13,762 bases of DNA from Pseudomonadota bacterium (GTDB lineage Bacteria; Pseudomonadota; Alphaproteobacteria; Rhizobiales; Devosiaceae). Both the position numbers and the translations under genes were made by a program. The notes below the pieces were generated by a model, which was not told the DNA's origin, did no database searches, and saw nothing but the letters and a program-made list of their open reading frames with translations. Below, piece by piece: positions 5,316 to 13,233 of this stretch. How positions within the stretch are numbered: position 1 is the first letter of the stretch; every line of letters starts with the position of its first letter. The DNA is taken from the NCBI GenBank assembly GCA_023415605.1, contig JAEZKB010000140.1, positions 1-13,762 on the forward strand, written 5' to 3'.

Positions 5316-6623
5316 ATGACCACCAAAGTGCCCACCACTTCCCTCCTCAGCCGCCGGGCCTTCCTCGCTGCCGGCACCGCGACCGCCGCCACGCTGCTGG
5401 CGGCCAAGACCCTTTTTCCCTCGGGCGCCTTCGCTCAGGGCGCCGGCCCCGAGGTCAGCGGCGCGAAATTGGGCTTTATTGCTCTCACCGATTCCGCAGC
5501 GCTGATCGTGGCCAAGGAGAAGGGGCTTTTCGCCAAGCATGGCGTGCCTGATGTCGAAGTCCTGAAGCAGGCCAGTTGGGGCGCGACGCGCGACAACCTG
5601 GTGCTTGGCGGTGCCGCCAACGGCATCGATGGCGCGCATATCCTGACGCCGATGCCCTACCTCATTTCCACCGGCAAGGTGACGCAGAACAACCAGCCGC
5701 TGCCGATGTCGATCGTGGCGCGCCTCAATCTCGACAGCCAGGGCATCTCGGTTTCGCAGGAATACAAGGATGCCGGCGCCGGGCTCGACGCAAAGCCGCT
5801 CAAGGAAGTGTTCGCCGCCAAGAAGGCCGCCGGTAAGGAGGTCACCGTCGCCATGACCTTCCCCGGCGGTACGCATGATCTTTGGATCCGCTATTGGCTC
5901 GCCGCCGCCGGCATCAATCCCAATGTCGACGTGACCACCATCGTGGTGCCGCCGCCGCAGATGGTCGCCAACATGAAGGTCGGGAACATGGACGCCTTCT
6001 GCGTGGGCGAGCCGTGGAACGAGCAACTGGTCAACCAGGGCATCGGCTTTACCGCCACCACCACGGGCGAGCTCTGGAAGGGCCACCCGGAGAAAGCGCT
6101 GGCGTTGCGCAACGACTTCATCGAGGCCAACCCCAACGCCACTCGTGCCATCCTAATGGCGGCAATGGAAGCGGCTCAGTGGGCCGACGATTTCGCCAAC
6201 AAGGAAGAACTGGCGACAATCCTGGGCAAGCGCAGCTGGTTCAACGTACCGCCCAAGGATGTGCTGGGGCGTCTGAAGGGCGACATCAACTATGGCAATG
6301 GCCGCGTCGCCAATGCCACCGGGCTCGAGATGAAGTTCTGGAAGGACCATGCGTCCTATCCCTTCAAGAGCCACGATGCCTGGTTCCTCACCGAGGATAT
6401 CCGCTGGGGCTACCTGCCGCTCGAAACCGACGTCAAAGCGCTGGTCGATCAGGTGAACCGTGAGGACCTCTGGCGCGATGCCGCCAAGGCGCTCGGCGTC
6501 GCCGAGGCGGATATCCCGGCTTCGACTTCGCGCGGCCCGGAGACCTTCTTCGATGGCAAGGTGTTCGATCCCGACAACCCCTCGGCCTATCTCGAAAGCC
6601 TCGCCATCACGGCGATCGGCTGA
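5316..6623 (+). CDS. nrtA: NrtA: nitrate ABC transporter substrate-binding protein (Tat-exported)
   Basis: A 435-residue periplasmic nitrate/nitrite-binding protein of the NrtA/CmpA family. The N-terminus carries a twin-arginine signal, SRRAFLAAG at residues 12-20, a hydrophobic Ala-rich stretch, and a likely cleavage after AFA at residue 40. Landmarks shared with NasS include DGAHILTPMPYL, TFPGGTHDLWIRYWLAAAGI, AFCVGEPWNEQL, DIRWGYLP and TFFDGKVFDP. The ATG at 5316 has GGAGAG 6 nt upstream. An in-frame TTG at 5112 would add 68 residues, but it lies inside the -24 promoter element and would read through the leader terminator, so it is rejected. First gene of the operon, downstream of the sigma-54 promoter and NasT leader. 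A stem-loop follows before nrtB. Confidence 0.94.
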   Translation: MTTKVPTTSLLSRRAFLAAGTATAATLLAAKTLFPSGAFAQGAGPEVSGAKLGFIALTDSAALIVAKEKGLFAKHGVPDVEVLKQASWGATRDNLVLGGAANGIDGAHILTPMPYLISTGKVTQNNQPLPMSIVARLNLDSQGISVSQEYKDAGAGLDAKPLKEVFAAKKAAGKEVTVAMTFPGGTHDLWIRYWLAAAGINPNVDVTTIVVPPPQMVANMKVGNMDAFCVGEPWNEQLVNQGIGFTATTTGELWKGHPEKALALRNDFIEANPNATRAILMAAMEAAQWADDFANKEELATILGKRSWFNVPPKDVLGRLKGDINYGNGRVANATGLEMKFWKDHASYPFKSHDAWFLTEDIRWGYLPLETDVKALVDQVNREDLWRDAAKALGVAEADIPASTSRGPETFFDGKVFDPDNPSAYLESLAITAIG

Positions 6624-6633
6624 GCCATGTACC

Positions 6634-6654
6634 GGGGGCGCTGCCGGCGTCCCC
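6634..6654 (+). other. Stem-loop between nrtA and nrtB
   Basis: GGGGGCGC / GCGTCCCC forms an 8-bp stem with one G-U and a 5-nt loop, starting 10 bp after the nrtA stop. No long T-run follows directly (TTCCTCTTT). Such hairpins after binding-protein genes commonly stabilise the upstream message or thin out read-through, giving more binding protein than permease. This role is inferred by analogy. Confidence 0.5.
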
Positions 6655-6682
6655 TTCCTCTTTCCTGAAGCGGACCAGACCG

Positions 6683-7567
6683 ATGAGCGCAGAGGCCCAA
6701 TTCGACACCGTCACCCCGATCAAAGCGAAGGCGCAGGTGGTGACCCTGCCCAAGCCCGCCGCGCGCAAGCTCGACGGCGGCAAGTGGCTGCGCGCTATCG
6801 TGCAGAACGTCGTGCCACCCGCCATCGTGGTGGCGCTGGTGCTGCTGGTCTGGCAGCTCACCTTTGCGGATCCGATGAGCTCGCTGCCCTCGCCTCTCCT
6901 CGTCTGGGAGCAGGCACAGGAGCTGATCGTCAATCCCTTCTTCGACTATGGCAATGGCGACATTGGCCTTGCCTGGCGCGTCTTCGCCTCGCTGCAGCGC
7001 GTCGCGATTGGTTTCGGCCTCGCGGCCGTCGTCGGCGTGGCGCTCGGTGCCTTCATTGGGCAATCGGTTTGGGCGACGCGCGGGCTCGACCCGATCTTCC
7101 AGATCCTCCGTACTGTGCCGCCGTTGGCTTGGCTGCCGCTCTCGCTCGCTGCGTTCCGCGACAGTCATCCGTCGGCGATCTTCGTGATCTTCATCACCGC
7201 CATCTGGCCGGTGATCATCAACACCGCGGTGGGGGTCAGGAATATCTCGGCCGACTATCGCAACGTGGCCCGCGTGCTACGGCTCAACCCGATCGAGTTC
7301 TTCTTCAAGATCATGGTGCCGGCCGCGGCGCCCTACATCTTCACCGGCCTCCGCATCGGCATCGGCCTCTCCTGGCTCGCCATCGTAGCGGCCGAGATGC
7401 TGACCGGCGGCGTGGGCATCGGCTTTTTCATCTGGGACGCGTGGAATTCGTCGCGGCTACCCGACATCATCGTGGCGCTCATCTATATCGGCGTGGTCGG
7501 CTTCATGCTCGACCGCATCGTCGCCGGCATCGGCGCCTTCATCACCCGCGGCACGGCCGCGAACTGA
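6683..7567 (+). CDS. nrtB: NrtB: nitrate ABC transporter permease
   Basis: A 294-residue inner-membrane permease of the NrtB/SsuC/TauC type. A ~40-residue cytoplasmic N-terminus is followed by about six hydrophobic helices, starting with VVPPAIVVALVLLVWQLTF (~46-64). The BPD_transp_1 core contains RTVPPLAWLPLSLAAF and the EAA-loop region NVARVLRLNPIEFFFKIMVP (~196-215), which contacts the ATPase. It should form the channel with the ATPase encoded next and receive nitrate from NrtA. The ATG at 6683 has only a weak upstream GCGGA element, consistent with lower expression than nrtA. The next gene begins 13 bp after the stop. Confidence 0.93.
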   Translation: MSAEAQFDTVTPIKAKAQVVTLPKPAARKLDGGKWLRAIVQNVVPPAIVVALVLLVWQLTFADPMSSLPSPLLVWEQAQELIVNPFFDYGNGDIGLAWRVFASLQRVAIGFGLAAVVGVALGAFIGQSVWATRGLDPIFQILRTVPPLAWLPLSLAAFRDSHPSAIFVIFITAIWPVIINTAVGVRNISADYRNVARVLRLNPIEFFFKIMVPAAAPYIFTGLRIGIGLSWLAIVAAEMLTGGVGIGFFIWDAWNSSRLPDIIVALIYIGVVGFMLDRIVAGIGAFITRGTAAN

Positions 7568-7580
7568 GGAGCGCTGAAGC

Positions 7581-8375
7581 ATGGCCGCCTATCTGCAGAT
7601 CGACCATATCGGCAAGAGTTTCGAACGCGCCGGCACCACCACCGAAGTGCTGCGCGACGTGAGCCTCGACATCCACCAGGGCGAAGTGATCTCGATCATC
7701 GGGCATTCGGGTTGCGGCAAGTCCACGCTGCTCAACCTCATCGCCGGGCTGACCGATGTGACGCTTGGCGGGGTGATCCTCGAAGGCCAGCACGTCACCG
7801 GCCCGGGTCCGGAGCGCGCCGTCGTGTTCCAGAACCATTCGCTGCTGCCCTGGCTCACCGTCTACGAGAACGTCAACCTCGCCGTCACCAAGGTGTTCGG
7901 TGGGAAAAAGAGCAGGGCCGAGCGGCATGAGTGGATCATGCGCAATCTCGACCTGGTGCAGATGGCCCACGCCAAGGACAAGCGACCGAGTGAACTGTCC
8001 GGTGGCATGAAGCAGCGCGTCGGCATCGCCCGGGCGCTGGCGATGGAACCGAAAATCCTGCTGCTCGACGAGCCGTTCGGCGCGCTCGACGCGCTCACCC
8101 GCGCGCATCTGCAGGACGCCGTGATGGATATCCAGAAGCGGCTCGGGAACACCATGATCATGATCACCCACGACGTGGACGAGGCCGTGCTGCTCTCGGA
8201 CCGCATTGTGATGATGACCAATGGTCCCGCTGCGCATATCGGAGACGTGCTGGAGGTGCCGCTCGAACGGCCGCGCAAACGCCTCGACCTTGCCGCGGAC
8301 CGCACCTACCTCAAGTGCCGCGAGGCGGTGCTGAAGTTCCTCTATGAGCGTCACCGGTTCGTCGAGGCGGCGTGA
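7581..8375 (+). CDS. nrtC: NrtC/NrtD-type nitrate ABC transporter ATP-binding protein
   Basis: A 264-residue ATPase energising the NrtAB importer. All ABC motifs are intact: Walker A GHSGCGKST (41-49), Q-loop Gln84 in VFQNHSLLPW, signature LSGGMKQR (139-146), Walker B ILLLDE (159-164), D-loop GALDAL and the switch His197 in ITHDVDEA. At this length it is a single ATPase domain without the NrtA-like C-terminal domain fused to cyanobacterial NrtC, so it corresponds structurally to NrtD, and presumably works as a homodimer. The ATG at 7581 has GAGGAG about 9 nt upstream, overlapping the end of nrtB. The reductase gene starts one base after its stop codon. Confidence 0.93.
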   Translation: MAAYLQIDHIGKSFERAGTTTEVLRDVSLDIHQGEVISIIGHSGCGKSTLLNLIAGLTDVTLGGVILEGQHVTGPGPERAVVFQNHSLLPWLTVYENVNLAVTKVFGGKKSRAERHEWIMRNLDLVQMAHAKDKRPSELSGGMKQRVGIARALAMEPKILLLDEPFGALDALTRAHLQDAVMDIQKRLGNTMIMITHDVDEAVLLSDRIVMMTNGPAAHIGDVLEVPLERPRKRLDLAADRTYLKCREAVLKFLYERHRFVEAA

Positions 8376-8376
8376 G

Positions 8377-9624
8377 ATGGAACGGCTTGTCGTCATCGGC
8401 AACGGCATGGCGCCCGGGCGCATGCTGGAGCGGCTGTTCGCCGCCGCTCCCGACCGCTTCGCTGTGACCATCTTCAATGCCGAACCGCGCGTCAATTACG
8501 ACCGCATCATGCTCTCGCCGGTGCTGTCAGGCGAGAAGTCCTTCGCCGACATCGTCATTCACGACGACGACTGGTATGCGCGCAACGGCGTCACCCTCAA
8601 GAAGGGCTGCAAGGCCATCGCCATCGACCGTAGCGCGAGGACCGTGACGGGCGAGGATGGATCGGTCGTCTCGTACGACAAGCTGGTGATCGCTACCGGC
8701 TCGTCGCCGTTCATCATCCCCGTGCCCGGCAGGGATCTGCCCGGCGTGGTCAGCTATCGCGACCTCGACGATGTCGAAAAGATGCTGGCGGCCGTGAAGT
8801 CGAAACAACATGCCGTCGTCATCGGCGGTGGACTCCTCGGTCTAGAGGCAGCGGCCGGGCTCAACCGGCAGGGCATGACCGTCTCGGTCGTGCACCTGAT
8901 GCCAACCCTGATGGAGCGGCAGCTCGATCCCGCGGCCGGCGGATTTCTCGCTCAAGCGCTCGAAGCGCGGGGTATCGAGATCGTCACCGCCGCCAACACC
9001 AAGGCCATCCGCGGCGACACCCATGTCACCGGCGTCGAACTGGCCGATGGCCGCGTGTTGCCGGCCGATCTCGTGGTAATGGCGGTCGGCATCCGGCCCA
9101 ACGCGACGCTCGCCAAGGACGCCGGCCTCGCCGTCAACCGCGGCATAGTCACCGATGCCGCCATGCAGACCTCGGACCCAGCGATCTTTGCCCTCGGCGA
9201 ATGCGCCGAGGTCGAGGGCCAGGTATTCGGCCTCGTGGCGCCGCTCTACGACATGGCCGAAGTCCTCGCCGCCCGTTTCGCCGGCGATACCTCTGTCACC
9301 TTCAGGGCTGTCGCCACCGCCACCCGGCTCAAGGTCACCGGCATCGAACTCTATTCCGCCGGGGACTTCGCACCGGGCGAGGATCGCGAGGAGATCGTGC
9401 TGCGCGATGCCGGGGCCGGCATCTACAAGCGCGTCGTGCTCAAGGAGAAAAAGATCATCGGCACCGTGCTCTACGGCGAAACCGGCGACGGGCCGTGGTT
9501 CTTCGACCTCCTGCAACGGGGGGCCGATACCGATCCGCTGCGCGACCTCCTCATCTTCGGCCAGAACTTTGACGGTTCGGCCCGGCTCGACGCCTATGGC
9601 GGCCGCTGCAGCATTTCGGGCTGA
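8377..9624 (+). CDS. NAD(P)H/FAD oxidoreductase, NirB-N-terminal-like electron donor to NasA
   Basis: A 415-residue flavoprotein matching only the N-terminal FAD/NAD part of NirB: FAD Rossmann motif LVVIGNGMAPGR (4-15), ATGSSP (106-111), NAD(P) motif VVIGGGLLGLEAA (147-159), ADLVVMAVGIRPN, and a conserved C-terminal region ending LLIFGQNFDGSARLDAYGG. It stops where NirB would enter its [2Fe-2S] domain. There are no siroheme or iron-sulfur ligands, so it is not a nitrite reductase. The likely role is passing electrons from NAD(P)H to NasA, like Flp of Bradyrhizobium or the flavoprotein subunit NasC of Klebsiella. The ATG at 8377 is one base after the nrtC stop with GAGGCGG upstream. An in-frame ATG at 8344 would overlap nrtC by 32 bp. 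Its TGA overlaps the nasA ATG (TGATG), implying coupled translation in similar amounts. Confidence 0.88.
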   Translation: MERLVVIGNGMAPGRMLERLFAAAPDRFAVTIFNAEPRVNYDRIMLSPVLSGEKSFADIVIHDDDWYARNGVTLKKGCKAIAIDRSARTVTGEDGSVVSYDKLVIATGSSPFIIPVPGRDLPGVVSYRDLDDVEKMLAAVKSKQHAVVIGGGLLGLEAAAGLNRQGMTVSVVHLMPTLMERQLDPAAGGFLAQALEARGIEIVTAANTKAIRGDTHVTGVELADGRVLPADLVVMAVGIRPNATLAKDAGLAVNRGIVTDAAMQTSDPAIFALGECAEVEGQVFGLVAPLYDMAEVLAARFAGDTSVTFRAVATATRLKVTGIELYSAGDFAPGEDREEIVLRDAGAGIYKRVVLKEKKIIGTVLYGETGDGPWFFDLLQRGADTDPLRDLLIFGQNFDGSARLDAYGGRCSISG

Positions 9625-12248
9625 TGACCCTTCCCTTAACCGATACCACAGTCCGAACTACCTGCCCCTATTGCGGTGTCGGTTGCGGCGTGCTCGCCAC
9701 CCCGCAGCCCGATGGCTCGGTGGCCGTCGCCGGCGATCCGGATCACCCGGCCAACTATGGCCGGCTCTGCTCGAAGGGGTCGGCGCTGGGCGAGACTCTG
9801 TCGCTGGACGGGCGCCTGCTCCATCCGGAGATGAACGGCGAACGCGTCAGTTGGGATACGGCGCTTACCACCATCTCAAAGAAGTTCACGACCACCGTGG
9901 CCGATTTTGGACCCGACGCTGTTGCATTCTACGGTTCCGGGCAGCTGTTGACGGAAGACTATTACGTCGCCAACAAGCTGATGAAGGGCTTCATCGGCTC
10001 AGGCAATATCGACACCAATTCCCGCCTCTGCATGGCCTCCTCGGTCGCCGGCCACAAGCGTGCCTTTGGCTCGGACACCGTTCCCGGCAACTACGAGGAT
10101 CTCGAGCTCGCCGACCTTGTCGTGCTGGTTGGGTCCAACCTGGGCTGGTGCCACCCAGTCCTCTATCAACGCATTGTTGCGGCTAAGGACAAGCGGCCGC
10201 AGATGCGCGTCGTCGTGATCGATCCGCGTCGCACCGCCAGCGTCGATCTCGCCGACCTGCACCTCGCCATCGCCCCCGACGGCGACACCGCGCTGTTTGT
10301 CGGTCTGCTACAGGGCCTCGATGAGCGCCGCGCCATCGATACCGGCTTTGTCGGCAACTACACCGAAGGCTTCCGCCCTGCCCTCGCCGCCGCCCGCGAC
10401 TGGACGCTGGAGAAGGTTGCCGGTGCCACCGGGCTGCACCCCCGCGACGTCGCGCGCTTCTACGACTGGTTCGCCGCGACCGAGCGCGTGGTCACCGTTT
10501 ACTCTCAGGGCGTCAACCAGTCGGCCACCGGCACCGACAAGGTCAACGCCATCATCAATTGCCACCTCGCCACCGGGCGCATCGGCCGCGCCGGCATGGG
10601 GCCGTTCTCGATTACCGGACAGCCCAACGCCATGGGCGGCCGCGAGGTCGGCGGCCTCGCCAACATGCTGGCCGCACACATGGATTTCGACGAGGCCTCA
10701 CGCGATCGAGTCGCCCGCTTCTGGGGCACAGAGCGCGTTGCGAGCAAACCCGGGCTCAAGGCGATTGACCTCTTCGATTCCGTTGCGGCCGGCAAGATCA
10801 AGGCACTCTGGATCATGGCGACGAACCCGGTCGACTCCATGCCCGAAGCCGACAAGGTCCGCGCCGCGATTCGCGCCTGCCCCTTCGTCGTCGTCTCCGA
10901 TATGTCGGCTGCCACCGATACCGGCATCGAGGCCCATATCCGCCTTCCCGCCGCCGGCTGGGGCGAGAAGGACGGTACGGTCACCAATTCCGAGCGCCGC
11001 ATCTCGCGCCAGCGTCCCTTCCTGCCCCTGCCTGGCGAGGCCCGCCCGGACTGGTGGATCGTCAGCCAGGTCGCCCGCCGCATGGGCCTTACCGAAGCCT
11101 TCCCCTATCGCAATGCCGGCGAAATCTTCGCCGAGCACGTCGCGCTCTCGGCCTTCGAGAACGGTGGCACGCGCGACTTCGATCTCACGCCCCTTGCCGG
11201 CCTCGACTACGACAGCATGACGCCGCGCCAATGGGGTCGTCCGCGCATGTTCGCGGATGGCAAGTTCTTTACCCCGTCGACCCGGGCCCGCTTCGTCGAG
11301 GTGACGCCGCCGCCGCCGCTGGTCGCCGCGCCGGGAATGCTGTTGCTCAACACCGGCCGGGTCCGCGATCACTGGCACACCATGACGCGCACCGGGAAGG
11401 CCGCGCGGCTTTCGGCCCACGTGGCCGAGCCCTTCGTGGAGATTCACCCGGATGATGCGGCCACCCACTCGATCAAGCGTGCCACGCTGGTGCGGCTCGA
11501 GAACCGGCACGGCAGCGCCGTGGTTCGCGCACTCATCACCGAGCGGCAGCGCAAGGGCTCGGTCTTCGTTCCCATGCACTGGACCGGACAATTCTCTTCG
11601 GCCGGGCGCATCGACGCTCTGGTGCGTGGACAGGTCGACCCGACCTCAGGCCAGCCGGCGCTCAAGATGGCGCAAGCCAGCGTTGGCCCCGCCGGTATGC
11701 GCTGGTATGGCTTTGCCGTCGCCGCCAAGACGCCCGAACTTGAGGGCACCGGATACTGGGCATTAGCGCAGGCCGAGGGCGGCGTGCGGATCGAGCTCGG
11801 CTGGGAGACAGCTCCCGACGACTGGGAGGGTTGGGTGCGCGCGGCATTCCGGCTCGCCGAGGACGTCACACTCCTCGCCTTCTCCGACAGCCATAGCGGC
11901 CGGCGCAGCTTTGCGCTGTTCCACGGCGACCAGTTGGCCTTTGCGCTTTATCTCTCGCCCGAGCCGGTGCTGGTGTCGCGCCAGTGGGCGGTGTCGCTGC
12001 TCACCGACCCACCGCAGCGCCGCGCCGATGTGCTGGCGGGGCGGCCGGGTCTTGATCGGCCTGATGGCGGCGCCATCGTCTGTGCCTGCTTCCAGGTCGG
12101 CATCAACAGCATCGCCGAAGCCATCGCCCAGGGCTGCCACACGGTGGAGGCTGTCGGCAACACGCTCAGAGCCGGCACCAATTGCGGTTCCTGCCGGAGC
12201 GAAATCCGCTCCATCATCGCGGCGCGGCTTCAGGAAACGGTAAAATAG
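9624..12248 (+). CDS. nasA: NasA: assimilatory nitrate reductase with C-terminal BFD-like [2Fe-2S] domain
   Basis: An 874-residue cytoplasmic molybdoenzyme reducing nitrate to nitrite (called nasC in some alphaproteobacteria). There is no Tat signal. The N-terminal [4Fe-4S] ligands are Cys14, Cys17, Cys21 and Cys49. Cys136 in NSRLCMASSVAGHKRAFG is at the position of the Mo-coordinating cysteine. The bis-MGD oxidoreductase core includes YSQGVNQSATGTDKVNAI, GPFSITGQPNAMGGREVGG and ALWIMATNPVDSMP. The molybdopterin dinucleotide-binding domain spans ~570-690 (LNTGRVRDHWHTMTRTGKA, VFVPMHWTGQFS). A linker of ~120 residues leads to a BFD-like [2Fe-2S] domain with Cys820-x-Cys822 and Cys854-x2-Cys857. 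This domain is the natural electron entry site for the flavoprotein encoded just upstream, with which the gene overlaps by one base. Full length with all cofactor ligands, so apparently functional. Confidence 0.95.
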   Translation: MTLPLTDTTVRTTCPYCGVGCGVLATPQPDGSVAVAGDPDHPANYGRLCSKGSALGETLSLDGRLLHPEMNGERVSWDTALTTISKKFTTTVADFGPDAVAFYGSGQLLTEDYYVANKLMKGFIGSGNIDTNSRLCMASSVAGHKRAFGSDTVPGNYEDLELADLVVLVGSNLGWCHPVLYQRIVAAKDKRPQMRVVVIDPRRTASVDLADLHLAIAPDGDTALFVGLLQGLDERRAIDTGFVGNYTEGFRPALAAARDWTLEKVAGATGLHPRDVARFYDWFAATERVVTVYSQGVNQSATGTDKVNAIINCHLATGRIGRAGMGPFSITGQPNAMGGREVGGLANMLAAHMDFDEASRDRVARFWGTERVASKPGLKAIDLFDSVAAGKIKALWIMATNPVDSMPEADKVRAAIRACPFVVVSDMSAATDTGIEAHIRLPAAGWGEKDGTVTNSERRISRQRPFLPLPGEARPDWWIVSQVARRMGLTEAFPYRNAGEIFAEHVALSAFENGGTRDFDLTPLAGLDYDSMTPRQWGRPRMFADGKFFTPSTRARFVEVTPPPPLVAAPGMLLLNTGRVRDHWHTMTRTGKAARLSAHVAEPFVEIHPDDAATHSIKRATLVRLENRHGSAVVRALITERQRKGSVFVPMHWTGQFSSAGRIDALVRGQVDPTSGQPALKMAQASVGPAGMRWYGFAVAAKTPELEGTGYWALAQAEGGVRIELGWETAPDDWEGWVRAAFRLAEDVTLLAFSDSHSGRRSFALFHGDQLAFALYLSPEPVLVSRQWAVSLLTDPPQRRADVLAGRPGLDRPDGGAIVCACFQVGINSIAEAIAQGCHTVEAVGNTLRAGTNCGSCRSEIRSIIAARLQETVK

Positions 12249-12278
12249 TGCGCCTGTGATGGGTCGGTTCCGCACTTT
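12248..12278 (+). terminator. Possible weak terminator after nasA
   Basis: GTGCG (12248-12252) can pair with CGCAC (12271-12275), followed by TTT. The 5-bp stem and 18-nt loop are weak. The 94-bp gap to the next gene has no better candidate, so read-through into the PAS gene cannot be excluded. Confidence 0.25.
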
Positions 12279-12342
12279 GGAGAGGGCTTGTTAACCCTGC
12301 GGGGCCACTCTCGCGAAAAAGGCCGGTACCCCCGAAACGTCC

Positions 12343-13233
12343 ATGCCGATATTCGCCAAGCAACTCGTCCACACCAGCCGGCCGACCACGGCGCTGATGG
12401 AACCCGAAACGTCGCTGATCGATACCGATGCGGTCAGCTCGCTGCTAACCGACCACTATGGCTACGGCCAGTGGAAGGTGGTGTTCCCCGGCGAGGTCTA
12501 TCTTTCCGAAAAGGTCTGCGAGATCTTCGGCGTGCCGTACTCTGCCGAACCGGCGCCGCTCGAATTTCTGGTGGACCGCTACCACGCCGAGGATCGCGGC
12601 AAGCTCTTGCAGATGATCGCCGCAGCGCTGCAGGGCACGCAGGGCTTCCATTACGTGCTCCGTATTCGCACGCCCGACGACGAGGAGCGAGTAATCGAGA
12701 GCATCGGGGACTTGCGCATCAAGGACGGCCGCGTCACCGAACTTTTCGGCCTCACCCGTGACGTCACCAAGGATATGCGGCGCGAGGCCTTCTCCATCAG
12801 CCGCAACCGGCTGCTGCAGGATATCATCAGTGCCATGCCGGCGCCGATCGCCATTTATGACGAGGGCTTGCACCTGCTCGAGTGCTCCAACTACTGGCTC
12901 AAGTGCCACAAACTGGTCGATCGCTCCGATGCCATTGGCAAGAAGATGTACGACCTCTTCCCTGGCATGCCGCCGGCCTTGCGCGAGGAGAACGAGCGAG
13001 CGCTCGCCGGTGACGTGATCCGCACCCGCCGCAACTTCATCAATCCCTCGACCGGCGCCAAAATGGACTGCCAGACCATCATCACCCGCTGGATGGCTTC
13101 CGAGGACAAGGTGGGCGGCCTCGTCATGCTCATCGGCTGGCACGAATTCGGCGTCGCGGCGGCTGCGAAAAAGGTCGAGGACGTCGCGGATTTCGACGGT
13201 TCATTGCTGGATCTGCTCAAGGCGGTGAGCTGA
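12343..13233 (+). CDS. Tandem PAS-domain protein without an output domain
   Basis: A 296-residue soluble protein with two PAS folds. PAS 1 (~38-142, PAS_3-like) shows YGQWKVVFPGEVYLSEKVCEIFG, YHAEDRGKLLQMI and ELFGLTRDVT. PAS 2 (~155-268) shows AMPAPIAIYDEGLHLLECSNYWL, GKKMYDLFPGMPP and the C-terminal strand KVGGLVMLIGW. The last ~25 residues are Ala/Asp-rich. There is no histidine kinase, GGDEF, EAL, HTH or methyl-accepting region, so it must act through a partner. The ligand is unknown. The ATG at 12343 has no recognisable Shine-Dalgarno, and an in-frame ATG at 12397 is equally poor, so the start is uncertain. It lies 94 bp after nasA on the same strand. Cotranscription, and any link to nitrate or redox sensing, are possible but unsupported by the sequence. 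Confidence 0.8.
   Translation: MPIFAKQLVHTSRPTTALMEPETSLIDTDAVSSLLTDHYGYGQWKVVFPGEVYLSEKVCEIFGVPYSAEPAPLEFLVDRYHAEDRGKLLQMIAAALQGTQGFHYVLRIRTPDDEERVIESIGDLRIKDGRVTELFGLTRDVTKDMRREAFSISRNRLLQDIISAMPAPIAIYDEGLHLLECSNYWLKCHKLVDRSDAIGKKMYDLFPGMPPALREENERALAGDVIRTRRNFINPSTGAKMDCQTIITRWMASEDKVGGLVMLIGWHEFGVAAAAKKVEDVADFDGSLLDLLKAVS

Noticed and set aside
5088..6086. Long minus-strand open frame (332 aa) opposite nrtA
   Set aside because: A high-GC mirror frame of a clear nrtA gene, with low-complexity Gly/Arg-rich translation and no recognisable domain.
7542..8495. Minus-strand open frame (317 aa) opposite the ATPase gene
   Set aside because: Shadow of an ABC ATPase with all motifs intact on the plus strand.
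8377..9624. Annotation of this gene as nitrite reductase large subunit (NirB)
   Set aside because: Only the FAD/NAD domains are present. The siroheme and iron-sulfur parts are absent.
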